A stretch of DNA of 64,000 bases from Lysobacter alkalisoli (GCF_006547045.1 NZ_CP041242.1:3792001-3856000); one strand, 5' to 3'; shown: positions 7,266 through 20,431, numbered from the stretch's first letter. The notes: generated from the letters alone by a model not told the origin. Numbers and translations are program-made.

Positions 7266-8681
7266 CTACCTCGCCAGCCAGCGGATCATCCGGTCGACCC
7301 AACCCGTGTACGGCGGCCGGATCAGGTCGCTGCCGGCGCGGCGGGCCTGGTGCAACACCGGTAGCAGCTTGCTGAAGGTGTCGAAGCCGTGGCGACCGTG
7401 GATCTGGCCCATCCCGCTCGGGCCGATGCCGCCGAACGGCAGGCTGTGCACGCCGAAATGGATCAGGGTGTCGTTGACGGTGACGCCGCCGGCCAGCACG
7501 CCGGACACGATGCGCTCGATGCTGGCCCGGTCATGGCTGAAGGGATACAGCGCGAGCGGGCGATCGAGGCGTTGCATCTTCGCGATCGCGTCGTCCAGGC
7601 CCTGGCAGGAAACGACCGGCAGGATCGGGCCGAAGATCTCATGGCGCATGACCTCGGCATCGAGGTCCGGATCGATCACCAGTACCGGCGGCAACAGGCG
7701 CGCGCCGGCATCGGCCTTGCCCGCGAACGGCTCGATCACGCGCAGGCCGCGTGCGTGGGCGTCGTCGAGGCAGCCGCGCAGGCGTGCATGCTGGGCGTCG
7801 CTGATGATGCGGGTGTAGTCGAGCGGCGCGTCGAAGTCGCCGTAGCGCTTGTGCAGCTCGGCGACGATGGCATCGACGAAGGCATCGCGGCGGGCGGCGT
7901 CGACAAGCACGTAGTCGACGCCGATGCAGGTCTGGCCGGCGTTGAACCACTTGCCGGTGGCGATCCGTGCGGCGGCGCTGGCCAGCGGGTAATCCGGACA
8001 GACGATGGCCGGCGACTTGCCGCCCAGCTCCAGCGTCAGCGGGGTCAGGTTCGGCGCCGCCGCCGCCATCACCTTGCGCCCGACCGAGCTCGAGCCGGTG
8101 AACAGCAGGTGGTCGAATGGCAGCGCGGCGAAGGCGGCACCGACCTCGGGGCCGCCCAGCGCGACCGCGACGCGGTCGGCCGGGAACACGTCGGCCAGCA
8201 GCGCGCGCAGCCAGGCACCGGTGCGCGGGGTGTGTTCGGACGGTTTGAGGTAGACGTGGTTGCCGGCGGCGATCGCCGACACCAGCGGCACCAGCGCCAG
8301 GTTCACCGGGTAGTTCCACGGCGACATGATCCCGACCACGCCGACCGGCTCCGGCCGCACCTGCGCCCGTGCCGGCCAGAACTTCCAGCCGACCGCGGCG
8401 CGGCGCGGTTTCGCCCAGCGGCTCAGGTGGCGCAGGGCATGGGCGATCTCGGCCAGCACCACCATCGTCTCGGAGATCAGGTTCTCGTGTTCGGAACGAT
8501 GGCCGAAATCGGCGCGGATCGCCGCGTCCATTTCCACCACCCGGGTCCGGAACGCGTCGCGCAGACGCAGCAGGTCGGCACGGCGCTGGGCCATGGCGGG
8601 CTTGCGCCCCTGCCAGGCTTGGCGCAGCGCGCGATGGGTCACGCGCAACTCGTCGGGCGTGGTGTCGGCGGTGATGTCCAT
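7266..8681 (-). CDS. Aldehyde dehydrogenase, coniferyl-aldehyde dehydrogenase type
   Basis: A 471-residue NAD(P)-dependent aldehyde dehydrogenase starting at ATG 8681; a longer frame would run into the divergent gene. Motifs: GIMSPWNYPVNLALVPLV (the catalytic Asn), YLKPSEHTP (cofactor Lys), FTGSSSVGRKV, LELGGKSPAIV (general-base Glu), WFNAGQTCIGVDY (nucleophile Cys) and EIFGPILPV. Lack of an N-terminal extension and the LPFGGIGPSGMGQIHGRHGF region fit the class 3/coniferyl aldehyde dehydrogenase branch, which oxidises medium-chain or aromatic aldehydes. xthA follows 18 bp downstream in the same direction. Confidence 0.9.
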   Translation of the reverse strand: MDITADTTPDELRVTHRALRQAWQGRKPAMAQRRADLLRLRDAFRTRVVEMDAAIRADFGHRSEHENLISETMVVLAEIAHALRHLSRWAKPRRAAVGWKFWPARAQVRPEPVGVVGIMSPWNYPVNLALVPLVSAIAAGNHVYLKPSEHTPRTGAWLRALLADVFPADRVAVALGGPEVGAAFAALPFDHLLFTGSSSVGRKVMAAAAPNLTPLTLELGGKSPAIVCPDYPLASAAARIATGKWFNAGQTCIGVDYVLVDAARRDAFVDAIVAELHKRYGDFDAPLDYTRIISDAQHARLRGCLDDAHARGLRVIEPFAGKADAGARLLPPVLVIDPDLDAEVMRHEIFGPILPVVSCQGLDDAIAKMQRLDRPLALYPFSHDRASIERIVSGVLAGGVTVNDTLIHFGVHSLPFGGIGPSGMGQIHGRHGFDTFSKLLPVLHQARRAGSDLIRPPYTGWVDRMIRWLAR

Positions 8682-8724
8682 GGTCCGAGTGTAGGCGCAG
8701 CCACGGTCCGACAGACCAAACCGG

Positions 8725-8730
8725 TACAAT
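8725..8730 (+). promoter_or_regulatory. Candidate -10 box of a leaderless transcript
   Basis: TACAAT ends six bases before the ATG of the gamma-carbonic-anhydrase gene. A start about seven bases after a -10 box would fall on that ATG. No Shine-Dalgarno sequence is visible. The -35 region is poor. Confidence 0.4.
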
Positions 8731-8736
8731 CGACGC

Positions 8737-9279
8737 ATGACCCTGCGCCCCTACCTCGACACTTTTCCCAGCCTCGGCGAGCGCGTCTACATCGACCCCG
8801 CCGCGACCGTGATCGGCGCGGTCACGATCGGCGACGACGTTTCGATCTGGCCCGGCTGCGTGGTCCGCGGCGACGTCAACCGCATCGAGATCGGCGCCCG
8901 CACCAACATCCAGGACGGCACCATCGTCCACGTCACCCACGAGGGCCCGTTCACCCGCCCGGGCGGACTGCCGACGGTGATCGGCAACGACGTCACCGTC
9001 GGCCACGGCGCGATCATCCATGCCTGCACCGTGCACGAGTTCGCCCTGATCGGCATGGGCGCGAAGATCCTCGACGGCGCCACCGTCTCGCGCTTCGGTT
9101 TTGTCGGTGCCGGCGCGGTGCTGGCGCCGGGCAAGACCGTCGGTGAGGCGGAACTGTGGCTTGGCAATCCGGCCCGGTTCGTGCGAAAACTGGACAATCG
9201 CGAGATCGAACAGTTGCAATACAGCGCGCAGCATTACATGCGATTGAAGGATCGGTACCTCGGCATCACCGGTAGTTGA
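8737..9279 (+). CDS. Gamma-carbonic-anhydrase-like hexapeptide protein (YrdA family)
   Basis: A 180-residue left-handed beta-helix protein. Hexapeptide repeats run from about residue 20 to 140 (IGAVTIGDDVSIWPGCVVRG, IGNDVTVGHGAIIHACTV, IGMGAKILDGATV). His residues in VHVTH, GHGAIIHAC and the Gln-Asp of IQDGTIVH match the zinc ligands and active-site positions of gamma-class carbonic anhydrases of the YrdA/PaaY group. The role of most members in bacteria is not proven to be CO2 hydration. It is divergent from the aldehyde dehydrogenase. Confidence 0.9.
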   Translation: MTLRPYLDTFPSLGERVYIDPAATVIGAVTIGDDVSIWPGCVVRGDVNRIEIGARTNIQDGTIVHVTHEGPFTRPGGLPTVIGNDVTVGHGAIIHACTVHEFALIGMGAKILDGATVSRFGFVGAGAVLAPGKTVGEAELWLGNPARFVRKLDNREIEQLQYSAQHYMRLKDRYLGITGS

Positions 9280-9391
9280 GGGCTTCGGGACAGGCTTTCC
9301 AAAGCGGAAAAGGACCGGAAGCTGTTTCGTTGAAGATTTCGCCGGTACGGGGGCGCAGTGCAGGGATTCACGATGTGGGGATGTTCAAGGC

Positions 9392-10186
9392 ATGGCAGTG
9401 ATTGACGGCAGGGCCGCCGCGGTGCCCGTACTCGACACCTGCCGCGAAGTCGTCACTCCCGAAGGCGTCGCGCTGCGTCTGCCTGCGGCCGGGCCGATGC
9501 CGCGAGCGCTGGCCTGGCTGATCGACTTCATGCTGCGCATGGCGATACTGGTGGCCGGCAGCATGGTGGTGGGCATGCTCGGCCGCGGCAGCATGGGCCC
9601 GTACCTGATCCTGCTGTTCTCGGTGTTCTGGCTGTACCCGATCGCATTCGAGGTGCTGTGGGGCGGACGCACGCCGGGCAAGCGCGCACTCGGGCTGCGG
9701 GTGATCGCCGCCAACGGCGCCCCGGTCGGCTGGCTGGCGGCGTTCGCGCGCAACCTGCTGCGGGTGGTCGACATGCTGCCGTTCGGTTATGCGCTGGGCC
9801 TGCTGGTCAGCTTCGGCGATCCGTGGGGGCGGCGTATCGGCGACATGGTCGCCGGCACCCTGGTCGTGCACGACAGCCGCACCCCGCCGCCGGCCACCAC
9901 CCCGCCCGCCGAACCGATGGCCGCGCCGGTCGTGCTGCTGCCGCACGAGCAGGCGGCGCTGGTCGCCTTCGCCGAACGCGCGCCGCGGCTCACACAGGCA
10001 CGCCAGATCGAGCTGGCCGAACTGGGCTCGCCCTGGCTGCAGGCACGTGGCGACACGGCAGTGCAGCGCCTGTACGGCATCGCCAATGGCCTGCTGGGGC
10101 GGCGCGACCCTGGACCGCACGGCTCTGGACAGCACGGCTCTGAACAGCATGGCTCTGAACAGCACGGATCTGGACAGCACGGATGA
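9392..10186 (+). CDS. RDD family membrane protein
   Basis: A 264-residue protein whose N-terminal half is an RDD domain: PRALAWLIDFMLRMAI with the Arg-Asp-Asp-like charge pattern, a second helix ILLFSVFWLYPIAFEVLWG, then GRTPGKRALGLRV and a third hydrophobic stretch with GRRIGDMVAGTLVV. The C-terminal half is cytoplasmic with a proline-rich linker. It ends in a degenerate GSEQHG-type tail made of five 15-bp DNA repeats. It is the first gene of a six-gene operon and overlaps the next by 4 bp. RDD proteins are thought to act in ion transport or as membrane scaffolds; the role here is unknown. Confidence 0.9.
   Translation: MAVIDGRAAAVPVLDTCREVVTPEGVALRLPAAGPMPRALAWLIDFMLRMAILVAGSMVVGMLGRGSMGPYLILLFSVFWLYPIAFEVLWGGRTPGKRALGLRVIAANGAPVGWLAAFARNLLRVVDMLPFGYALGLLVSFGDPWGRRIGDMVAGTLVVHDSRTPPPATTPPAEPMAAPVVLLPHEQAALVAFAERAPRLTQARQIELAELGSPWLQARGDTAVQRLYGIANGLLGRRDPGPHGSGQHGSEQHGSEQHGSGQHG
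10111..10185 (+). repeat. Five 15-bp tandem repeats at the end of the RDD gene
   Basis: Five copies of TGGACAGCACGGCTC, some with one to three changes, encode a His-Gly-Ser-Gln/Glu-rich tail. The last copy is interrupted by the stop codon, which overlaps the next start. Confidence 0.85.
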
Positions 10187-11202
10187 AGCAGGAACTCTTC
10201 GTCCGCCGCCACGAGCCCGAATGGCTGGCGCTGGAACGCTGGCTCGACGCCCGCGGCCAGGCCCGCAAGGCGCGCAACGAGCGGCGCGGCTGGGACGGCA
10301 TCGCCGACCATGAGATGCCGGCCCGCTACCGCCGCCTGTGCCAGCAGCTGGCGCTGGCCCGGCGGCGCGGCTACAGCCCGGTGCTGGTCGAGCGCCTGCA
10401 GCAGATCATGCAGCGTGGCCACAGCCTGCTCTACCGCACCCCGCCGCCGCGCTGGCATGTGGCGCTGGAATTCCTGCTGTCGGGGTTCCCGCGCCAGGTG
10501 CGTGCCGAGCGCGGCTGCATGCTGGCCTCGCTGGCGCTGTTCGCGCTGCCGTTGGTGGTGATCTTCGTCGCCATCCAGCTCAAACCGGAGCTGGCCAGCA
10601 GCCTGTTCGACCCGCTCCAGCTGGCCGGGTTCGAGAACATGTACGACCCGAAAGACCCGGAGCGCAAGCTCGGCCGCGACAGCGAAACCGACCTGGCGAT
10701 GTTCGGCTACTACATCTGGAACAACGTCAGCATCGGTTTCCGCACGTTCGCCAGCGGCCTGCTGGCCGGACTGGGCACGGTGCTGGTGCTGCTGTTCAAC
10801 GGCGTGAGCATCGGCGGCGTGGCCGGGCACCTGCAGGCGGTCGGCCACGGCGATCCGTTCTGGCGCTTCGTCGCCGGCCATTCGGCGCCGGAACTGACCG
10901 CAATCGTGATCGCCGGCGGCGCCGGCCTGCGGCTGGGCCTGAACCTGGTCGCGCCGGGACGGCGGCGGCGCATCGATGCGCTGGTCGAGGGCGGCATCCG
11001 CGGTGCGCGCTTGTGCCTGGGGGTGTTCGCGATGCTGGTGTTCGCGGCGTTCGTGGAGGCGTTCTGGTCGTCGATCGCGTGGATGCCGGCATGGATCAAG
11101 TACTCGGTCGGCGCCGGCCTGTGGACGCTGGTGCTCGGCTGGCTGCTGCTCGGCGGCCGCCATCTCGGACCCACCGGCGAACACGACGGAGGCGCGGCAT
11201 GA
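10183..11202 (+). CDS. SpoIIM (stage II sporulation protein M-like) membrane protein
   Basis: A 339-residue membrane protein of the SpoIIM/DUF95 family. A charged cytoplasmic N-terminus (MKQELFVRRHEPEWLALERW) is followed by five or six membrane helices, beginning at MLASLALFALPLVVIFVAIQ and including the family core NNVSIGFRTFASGLLAGLG with FNGVSIGGVAGHL and a conserved SAPELTAIVIAGGAGLRLG region. In sporulators SpoIIM takes part in engulfment; in gammaproteobacteria it travels with MoxR and DUF58 genes and its role is unknown. Its ATG overlaps the RDD stop (ATGA) and its end overlaps the next gene. Confidence 0.88.
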   Translation: MKQELFVRRHEPEWLALERWLDARGQARKARNERRGWDGIADHEMPARYRRLCQQLALARRRGYSPVLVERLQQIMQRGHSLLYRTPPPRWHVALEFLLSGFPRQVRAERGCMLASLALFALPLVVIFVAIQLKPELASSLFDPLQLAGFENMYDPKDPERKLGRDSETDLAMFGYYIWNNVSIGFRTFASGLLAGLGTVLVLLFNGVSIGGVAGHLQAVGHGDPFWRFVAGHSAPELTAIVIAGGAGLRLGLNLVAPGRRRRIDALVEGGIRGARLCLGVFAMLVFAAFVEAFWSSIAWMPAWIKYSVGAGLWTLVLGWLLLGGRHLGPTGEHDGGAA

Positions 11203-12887
11203 ACCTGGAGTCGCTGACCGTCGCCCTGCGTCCGCGTACCGCGTGGGAAGCGGTGGAGCTGGGCACGGCGCTGACCCGTCGCCACGCCGCCGCAATCTGG
11301 AAGCCGTGGCTGCTGCTGACCATCCCGATGCTGGTGCTGTGCAATCTGCTGGCCTGGTCGCTCGGCGTGATGTGGCTGGCGCCGCTGCTGATGTGGTGGC
11401 TCAAGCCGCTGTACGACCGCATCCCGCTCTATGTGCTCTCGCACGCGGTGTTCGGCGACGTCCCGGGCCCCGCCCGCACCTTGCGCGCGCAGTTCAACTG
11501 GGGCCTGCGCTGGATGCCGGCCCACCTGACCTGGCGCCGGCTCAGCCCGGTGCGCGCGCTGAACCTGCCGGTCGATCTGCTCGAAGGCGGCCAGGGCGCG
11601 GCCGCGCGCCAGCGCCGTCGCGCCCTGGCCGGGCCGGTCTATGGCATCGGCGTGCTGGTCACGGCGATCTGCCTGCATTTCGAACTGGCGGTGTACCTCG
11701 GGTTCAACGCGCTGGCATTCCTGTTCATCCCGCCCGAACACCTGACCGGGGCCTGGAACGGTTTCCTGACCCTGATGCGCGAACAGCCGCTGTGGCTGGA
11801 CCTGCTCACCAATACCCTGGTGTGGCTGGCGACCTGCGCGATCGAACCGTTCTATGTCGGCGCCGGCTTCGGCCTGTACCTCAACCGGCGCACCCAGATC
11901 GAGGGCTGGGACATCGAGATCGTGCTGCGCCGGCTGGCCTCGCGGCTGGCCCGCACCGCCACGCCGCTGCTGCTTGCGGTCGCGCTCGGCGGCGGCCTGC
12001 TGGCGGCCTCCACCGTGCCGGCATCGGCGCAGGAGATCGACGGCCCGGTGCGGCCGCTGTCGCAGCGCAAGCTCGACAAGCCGGTCCGGGAAAAAGCCGA
12101 CACCAGCGAAGACAGCGATGAAGGCGAAACCGCCACGGAAGATGATGCTTCCCCGCCACGCCGTCGCGACCACCTGCAGAAGTCCACCCTGCCGAAGGTG
12201 TTCCGCGGCATCGCCGATGCCGACGGGCTGAGCGAGTCGGTCGCCCGCGCCTATGACGACCCCAGCGTCACCCGCAAGCGCACGGTGACGACCTGGCAGC
12301 GGCGCGACCGCAACGAGAAGAAAGACCACAAGCCCTCAAACTCCGACGCCCCGGCGCTGAAAGCCATCGGCACCGTCATCGCGCTGATCGGCAAATACGG
12401 CCTGTGGCTGCTGCTGGGGGTGCTGGTGGCGATCCTGCTGGCGACCATGCCGCGCTGGATCGGCTGGCTGCGCGGGGCGGTCGATGCGCAGCGGCGTGAA
12501 CCCGACCCGATCGTCCACGATGCCCTGATCGAGGACGCCCCGTTGCCCGACGACATCCCGGCCGCGGCACGGGCACTGTGGAACGCCGGCCGCCACCGCG
12601 AGGCTTTGGCGCTGATGTACCGCGCCAGTGTCGAGGTGGTGCGCGAACGCGCCGGCGTGGTGCTGGTGCCGGGCGCGACCGAAGCGGCCTGCCTGCGCGC
12701 CTCGCGCCGGATGCCCGAGGCCGGCGACCGCGATGCCTTCGCCTCGATGGTGCGGTTGTGGCAGTACGCGGCCTACGCCGGCCGATTGCCCGACGACAAT
12801 GCCTTCGAACAGCTGCTCGACACCCTCGGCGGGCGCTTCGGCTGGATTTCGAGAGGCTCGTTCGCCAGCGGCGGAGGCGCGGCATGA
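11199..12887 (+). CDS. Membrane protein with C-terminal DUF4129 domain
   Basis: A 562-residue protein beginning at ATG 11199 in a 4-bp overlap with the SpoIIM-like gene. The N-terminal 260 residues contain several membrane helices (WLLLTIPMLVLCNLLAWSLG, GIGVLVTAICLHFELAVYLG and others). A hydrophilic, acidic and basic stretch of about 100 residues (KADTSEDSDEGETATEDD) probably lies in the periplasm. A last helix (YGLWLLLGVLVAILLATMP) precedes a cytoplasmic DUF4129 domain with ALWNAGRHREALALMYRASV. DUF4129 accompanies MoxR/DUF58 systems and, in some relatives, transglutaminase proteins; no biochemical role is known to me. Confidence 0.85.
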   Translation: MNLESLTVALRPRTAWEAVELGTALTRRHAAAIWKPWLLLTIPMLVLCNLLAWSLGVMWLAPLLMWWLKPLYDRIPLYVLSHAVFGDVPGPARTLRAQFNWGLRWMPAHLTWRRLSPVRALNLPVDLLEGGQGAAARQRRRALAGPVYGIGVLVTAICLHFELAVYLGFNALAFLFIPPEHLTGAWNGFLTLMREQPLWLDLLTNTLVWLATCAIEPFYVGAGFGLYLNRRTQIEGWDIEIVLRRLASRLARTATPLLLAVALGGGLLAASTVPASAQEIDGPVRPLSQRKLDKPVREKADTSEDSDEGETATEDDASPPRRRDHLQKSTLPKVFRGIADADGLSESVARAYDDPSVTRKRTVTTWQRRDRNEKKDHKPSNSDAPALKAIGTVIALIGKYGLWLLLGVLVAILLATMPRWIGWLRGAVDAQRREPDPIVHDALIEDAPLPDDIPAAARALWNAGRHREALALMYRASVEVVRERAGVVLVPGATEAACLRASRRMPEAGDRDAFASMVRLWQYAAYAGRLPDDNAFEQLLDTLGGRFGWISRGSFASGGGAA

Positions 12888-14088
12888 GCGCGGCGCCGGC
12901 CACATCACGCCCGAGCTCGCGCCGGCAGACGCTGTGGACGCTGCTCGCGGTGGCGATCGCATTGCCGCTGCTCGGCGCGGTCGGCTGGTGGTGGTACTCG
13001 ACCCATGAGCGGGTCGAGGAGGAGATCGAGCTGCCACGCACCGGCGAGATCACCTACAACCCGCTGTACGTGCTCGGCCTGGCCCTGCGCGAGGACGGCT
13101 GGACGGTGGACATGCGCCAGCGCCTGGACAGCCGCAAAGCCACGCTCGGCCCACGCGACACCGTGGTCGTGCTCAACGATCCGGGCCGGATGTCGCAGAT
13201 CGATGCCGACACCCTGCTCGACTGGGTCGACGGGGGCGGCCACCTGGTGGTGCGCACTCCACCGTCGGGCATGGTCGATTCGCTGTTCCCGCGCCAGTCG
13301 CGGCTCGAGGCCGGCGCGGGGCGCCAGGACACCCTGTTCGAAGCCCTCGACGTGATGCTGGCCAAGGCCCCCCGGCCCTGCGTGCCGCTGCTGGTCGACG
13401 GAGAGGAGAGCCATGTCGAGTTCTGCGGCGGCCAGCGCTTCGGAACCGGCGCGATCGGCCCGCTGCATCGCTGGAAGGACGAGAACGGCCACCTCGTCTA
13501 CGCACGCCTGCCGTATGGCGAGGGCACGGTGGACGTGATCGCCGGCCTCGACTTCATGACCAACGACAAACTGCGCGACGGCCCGCACATCGTGCTGGCC
13601 CGGCAGCTGCTGGAACCCAACTGGAAGGCCGGCACCGCGCACCTGCTGTACGCGGCGGAGATGCCATCGTTCTGGCGCTGGCTGGCCGCCAACAGCTGGA
13701 TGGCCTGGCTGCCGCTGCTGCTGGCGCTGCTGGCCTGGTTGTGGTCGCGCATGCAGCGTTTCGGGCCACAGCTGCCGTCGCCGATCGGCGAGCGCCGCTC
13801 GCTGCTCGAACATGTCACCGCCAGCGGCGAGCACATCTACCGCTACGGCTACGGCCATGTACTGCATGCCGCGGTGCGTGCGGCCTTCCTCGCCCGCCTG
13901 CGCCGGCGCGATCCACAGGCCGCCGCGCTCGAAGGCGACGCTCAAGCGGCACTGATCGCCGAACGCTTCAAGGACACGCTCACGGTCAGTGCCGACGACG
14001 TGCGCATCGCCCTGTCCGCCCCTCCCGCGCGCGACCACGCCGCGTTCCGTTCCCGCATTGCCACCCTGATCCGGTTGAGGAATCAGCT

Positions 14089-14092
<4 letters not shown>
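12884..14092 (+). CDS. DUF4350 domain-containing membrane protein
   Basis: A 402-residue protein anchored by an N-terminal helix (LWTLLAVAIALPLLGAVGWW) and by a second helix near residue 280 (WMAWLPLLLALLAWLWSRM). The periplasmic part between them has the DUF4350 fold signature: NPLYVLGLALREDGW, then DTVVVLNDPGRMSQID, LLDWVDGGGHLVV, reminiscent of glutamine-amidotransferase-like domains without a catalytic Cys. The cytoplasmic end has IGERRSLLEHVTASGEHIYR. Start and stop overlap its neighbours by 4 bp. Role unknown; it belongs to the MoxR/DUF58 operon. Confidence 0.85.
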
Positions 14093-15116
<1,024 letters not shown>

Positions 15117-15120
<4 letters not shown>

Positions 15121-16460
15121 CGGCGCCTGTGCCACGCCGGCGCTGGCCCCGCCCCGCCCCGGCCCTGCTCGCATTGCTCGCGTGCTGGGCCGCGCTCGGC
15201 CTGGCTGCCAGCATCGGCTGGCTGCCGGCCCTGTGGTGGCAGGCGGCGGGAGCGGCGCTCGCCTTGCTCGCGCTGACCGACCTCGTGCGGCTATGGCGGC
15301 AGCCGTTGCCACAGGTCGAGCGCGGCATCCCCGACACCTGGCCGATCGGCATCGAACGGCCGGTGACACTGGCCTTCGAATCGACCCGTCGCCAGCGCAT
15401 GGACGTGTTCGACCTGCATCCGGTCGGCTGGGCCCTGCACGGTCTGCCACGGCGGCTCGACCTGGGCCGCAACGAGTCCGCCCGCTTCGACTACCACCTG
15501 CGCGCGCACGAGCGCGGCGACTTCGTGTTCGACGGCACCCAGCTGCGCCTGCACGCGCCGTGGCGGCTGTGGACCCAGCTGCGCGTGGCCGGCGAGCCGC
15601 AAGCGGTGCGGGTGTTCCCGAACTTCGCGCCGCTGGCCAAGTTCGCGATGTTCTCCGCCGAGCAGGCCTCGCGACTGGTCGGCGCGCACGTCAAGCGCCG
15701 CCGCGGCGAGGGCACCGACTTCCATCAGCTGCGCGAATACCGGCTTGGCGACAGCCTGCGCCAGATCGACTGGAAAGCCACCGCGCGTTCGCACAAGCTG
15801 ATCTCGCGCGAATACCAGGACGAGCGCAACCAGCAACTGGTGCTGCTGCTCGACACCGGCCGCCGCCTGCTCGCCCGCGACGACCTTGCGGATGGCAAGG
15901 GCATGGCCCACTTCGACCATGTGCTCGACGCCGCGCTGGTGGTCGCCTATCTCGCCCTGCGCCAGGGCGACGCGGTCGGCCTGCTCGCTGCCGGCGGCGA
16001 CACCACCTGGGTACCGCCACGACGCGGTGCCGGCGCGATCGAGGGCCTGCTGCGTGGCAGCTATGCGTTGCAGCCGTCGCCGGTCGCCACCGACTTCCTC
16101 GCCGCCGCCACCGAACTGTCGGTGCGCCAGCGGCGCCGCTCGCTGGTGATGCTGGTCACCAACCTGCGCGACGAGGACATGGACGACGTGCTCGCTGCGG
16201 TGCAGCTGCTGCGCAAGCGACACCTGGTCTGCGTCGCCAGCCTGCGCGAAGTCGCCCTCGACAACGCCCTTGCCCGCGAAGTCCACGACCTGCCCGACGC
16301 GATCCGCGCCGGCGCCACCGCCCAGTACCTGCAACAGCGCAACGCCGCCCACGAGGCCCTGCGCAACCACGGCGTGATGGTCCTCGACGTCACCTGCGAC
16401 CAGCTCGCCGCCTCGCTGGTCGAACGCTACCTGGCGGTCAAGCGCGACGGCCTGCTGTAG
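15117..16460 (+). CDS. DUF58 domain-containing protein (MoxR partner)
   Basis: A 447-residue protein starting with GTG at 15117 inside the MoxR stop (GTGA overlap). Two N-terminal membrane helices (ALLALLACWAALGLAASIGW and the following AAGAALALLALTDLVRLW) are followed by a beta domain. The DUF58 core includes RRGEGTDFHQLREYRLGDSL and RQIDWKATARSHKLISREYQ, which runs into a von Willebrand-like region LVLLLDTGRRL with a partly degenerate metal site. Such proteins are taken as adaptors for MoxR. It is the last gene of the RDD-SpoIIM-DUF4129-DUF4350-MoxR-DUF58 operon. Confidence 0.92.
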
Positions 16461-16475
16461 GTCTCGCCCTGCAAC

Positions 16476-17195
16476 TCACACGAACGCGGTCAACTGGAAC
16501 ACCAGGTTGCCGAGCGCATGCGCGAGCAGCGGGAACAGCAGGCTGCCGCTGTTGAAGCGCATCCAGCCATAGGCGAGCCCGCCGACGAGGGTGAACGACG
16601 CCGATACCGGCTCGAACGAGAACCCGTCGCGGCCGTAGCCGAGCCCGTGCCACAGCGAGAACATCACCGCGGTCACCACCACCACCGCCCACGGCACCTG
16701 CCCGGGCGGCGCCTTGCGACCGATCAGGCCGAGCAGCAGGGCGGGCGCGACCCCGCGATAGGCCAGCTCTTCGGCCAGCGCCGGCATCGTCGCCTGGAAC
16801 GCGAGCGTCTCGAACGAGGGCGTATCCGGATCGAAGGCGAAACCCAGCGCCGCCCCCAGCGCGACCAGCAACACCAGTGCGATCATCGATGCGCGCAGGT
16901 TGCGCTGCCTGAAGGTCAATCCCACCGCATCGGGCCTGAGCCGGAAGATCCAGATCACCACCGCCGCCAGCAGCAGGCTGTAGACCTTGCCTGACCAGTT
17001 CCAGCGGCCACCGAGCAGATCGGCCGCGGCCACCGCGGTCGGCAGTGCGGTATCGAGATCGTCCAGGCCGAGGTAGAGCGCGAACAGCGCCGCAGTCGCG
17101 ACTCCGATGCGGCGGTCGAACGGCATCGCGGCCAGCGCGAGCAGCAGCGCCATCACGGCGAATGTCAGTGAGTAGGTCGCGATGTGCACATGCAT
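16476..17195 (-). CDS. CPBP family intramembrane metalloprotease
   Basis: A 239-residue protein with about eight hydrophobic segments. The CPBP/Abi motifs are all present: EELAYRG (motif 1, the Glu-Glu-xxx-Arg), FSLWHGLGYG (motif 2, Phe-xxx-His) and AHALGNLVF (motif 3, His-xxx-Asn/Asp). Relatives such as Rce1 cleave C-terminal CAAX tripeptides or, in some bacteria, protect against bacteriocins. No substrate can be proposed. It converges with the DUF58 gene, ending 15 bp from it. Confidence 0.9.
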   Translation of the reverse strand: MHVHIATYSLTFAVMALLLALAAMPFDRRIGVATAALFALYLGLDDLDTALPTAVAAADLLGGRWNWSGKVYSLLLAAVVIWIFRLRPDAVGLTFRQRNLRASMIALVLLVALGAALGFAFDPDTPSFETLAFQATMPALAEELAYRGVAPALLLGLIGRKAPPGQVPWAVVVVTAVMFSLWHGLGYGRDGFSFEPVSASFTLVGGLAYGWMRFNSGSLLFPLLAHALGNLVFQLTAFV

Positions 17196-17347
17196 CCCTC
17201 CCCGCCCCCCGTGGCGGCTTCACGCCGGAGTGTCGGACGGGGCTTCGGCGTTGTCCATCAGGACGATGTCCGTGGGGACATGCCAGCATCGTTCCGTGCA
17301 CATGCCCCACCGGCATACCCCCATGCCACCCCGTAGGGTCCTTGCCT

Positions 17348-19689
<2,342 letters not shown>

Positions 19690-19712
19690 GCCGGCGCGTT
19701 CCGCGAAACAGG

Positions 19713-19739
19713 AGGCCCGGCATCATGCCGGGCCTTTTC
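19713..19739 (+). terminator. Rho-independent terminator of icd
   Basis: Perfect 11-bp arms (19713-19723 and 19725-19735) around a single base, followed by TTTT, 23 bp after the icd stop. Confidence 0.9.
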
Positions 19740-19783
19740 GTTGTGTTCCCGGTCGTTATGTTGCCGGTCGCTGCACTGCCGGG

Positions 19784-20431
19784 TCAGGCATCACCGCGCT
19801 GCAACAAGGCGATGTGACGCGCCGGCGTCTCCAGCCGCAGGCCATGCCTGACCGCGAGCCAGCCGAACGTGCGCTCGGAGAAGAAGCAGGCGTGGGTGGG
19901 GTCGCGCACATAGCCCCAGCGATCGAACGCGGCACCGGGCAGGCGCCATTGGGTCATGATCGCGAGCCAGCCGCCCGGGCGCAGCAGCGCCGCCAGTCGC
20001 TCGAACTCGATGCCGGGCCGATGGAAATGCTCCACGGTCTCGCTACAGGTCACGAAGTCGTAGCGGCTGTCGAGCAACGCCTCATGCGGCTCGAACATCG
20101 GATCCCATGACAGCGTGGGAAAGCCGCGCTCGCCCAGCATCAGGGCCAGGGCCGGGCCCGGACCGGCACCGAAGTCCAATCCGCGCATGCCAGGCGACAG
20201 GCGCTCGGCGAGCGGTTCCACGAGCCGGTTGAGGAAAGCGCGGTACCCGGGATCGGAAGGATCGTTCTGGTGCTGCTCATAGATCGCCCGCTCCTGGGCC
20301 GGCGAGGGCAGGTCCTCGCCGGCCATGAAGGCCAGGTCGCAGCCGCCGCATTCGAAATAGCGACGCGAGGCGACACGGGCCAAAGGCCTCGTGTCCGTTG
20401 CGGAGCACAGCGGACACCGGGAGGGACTCAC
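19784..20431 (-). CDS. Class I SAM-dependent methyltransferase with N-terminal zinc ribbon
   Basis: A 215-residue protein taken to start at GTG 20431, which overlaps the stop of the upstream metallopeptidase (GTGA). The N-terminus has two Cys pairs, CPLCSATDT and [10 protein letters not shown], a rubredoxin-like zinc ribbon. Then come [13 protein letters not shown] (SAM loop), [14 protein letters not shown] and [17 protein letters not shown], the marks of the Methyltransf_23/2-type fold. Similar zinc-ribbon methyltransferases act on small molecules or sugars; the substrate is unknown. Frames upstream of this start overlap the metallopeptidase and have no family similarity. Confidence 0.82.
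   Translation of the reverse strand: MSPSRCPLCSATDTRPLARVASRRYFECGGCDLAFMAGEDLPSPAQERAIYEQHQNDPSDPGYRAFLNRLVEPLAERLSPGMRGLDFGAGPGPALALMLGERGFPTLSWDPMFEPHEALLDSRYDFVTCSETVEHFHRPGIEFERLAALLRPGGWLAIMTQWRLPGAAFDRWGYVRDPTHACFFSERTFGWLAVRHGLRLETPARHIALLQRGDA

Noticed and set aside
10338..11198. N-terminal extension of the DUF4129 gene through the SpoIIM-like gene
   Set aside because: The frame stays open because of high GC; the real start is ATG 11199, overlapping the previous stop, where membrane-protein sequence begins.
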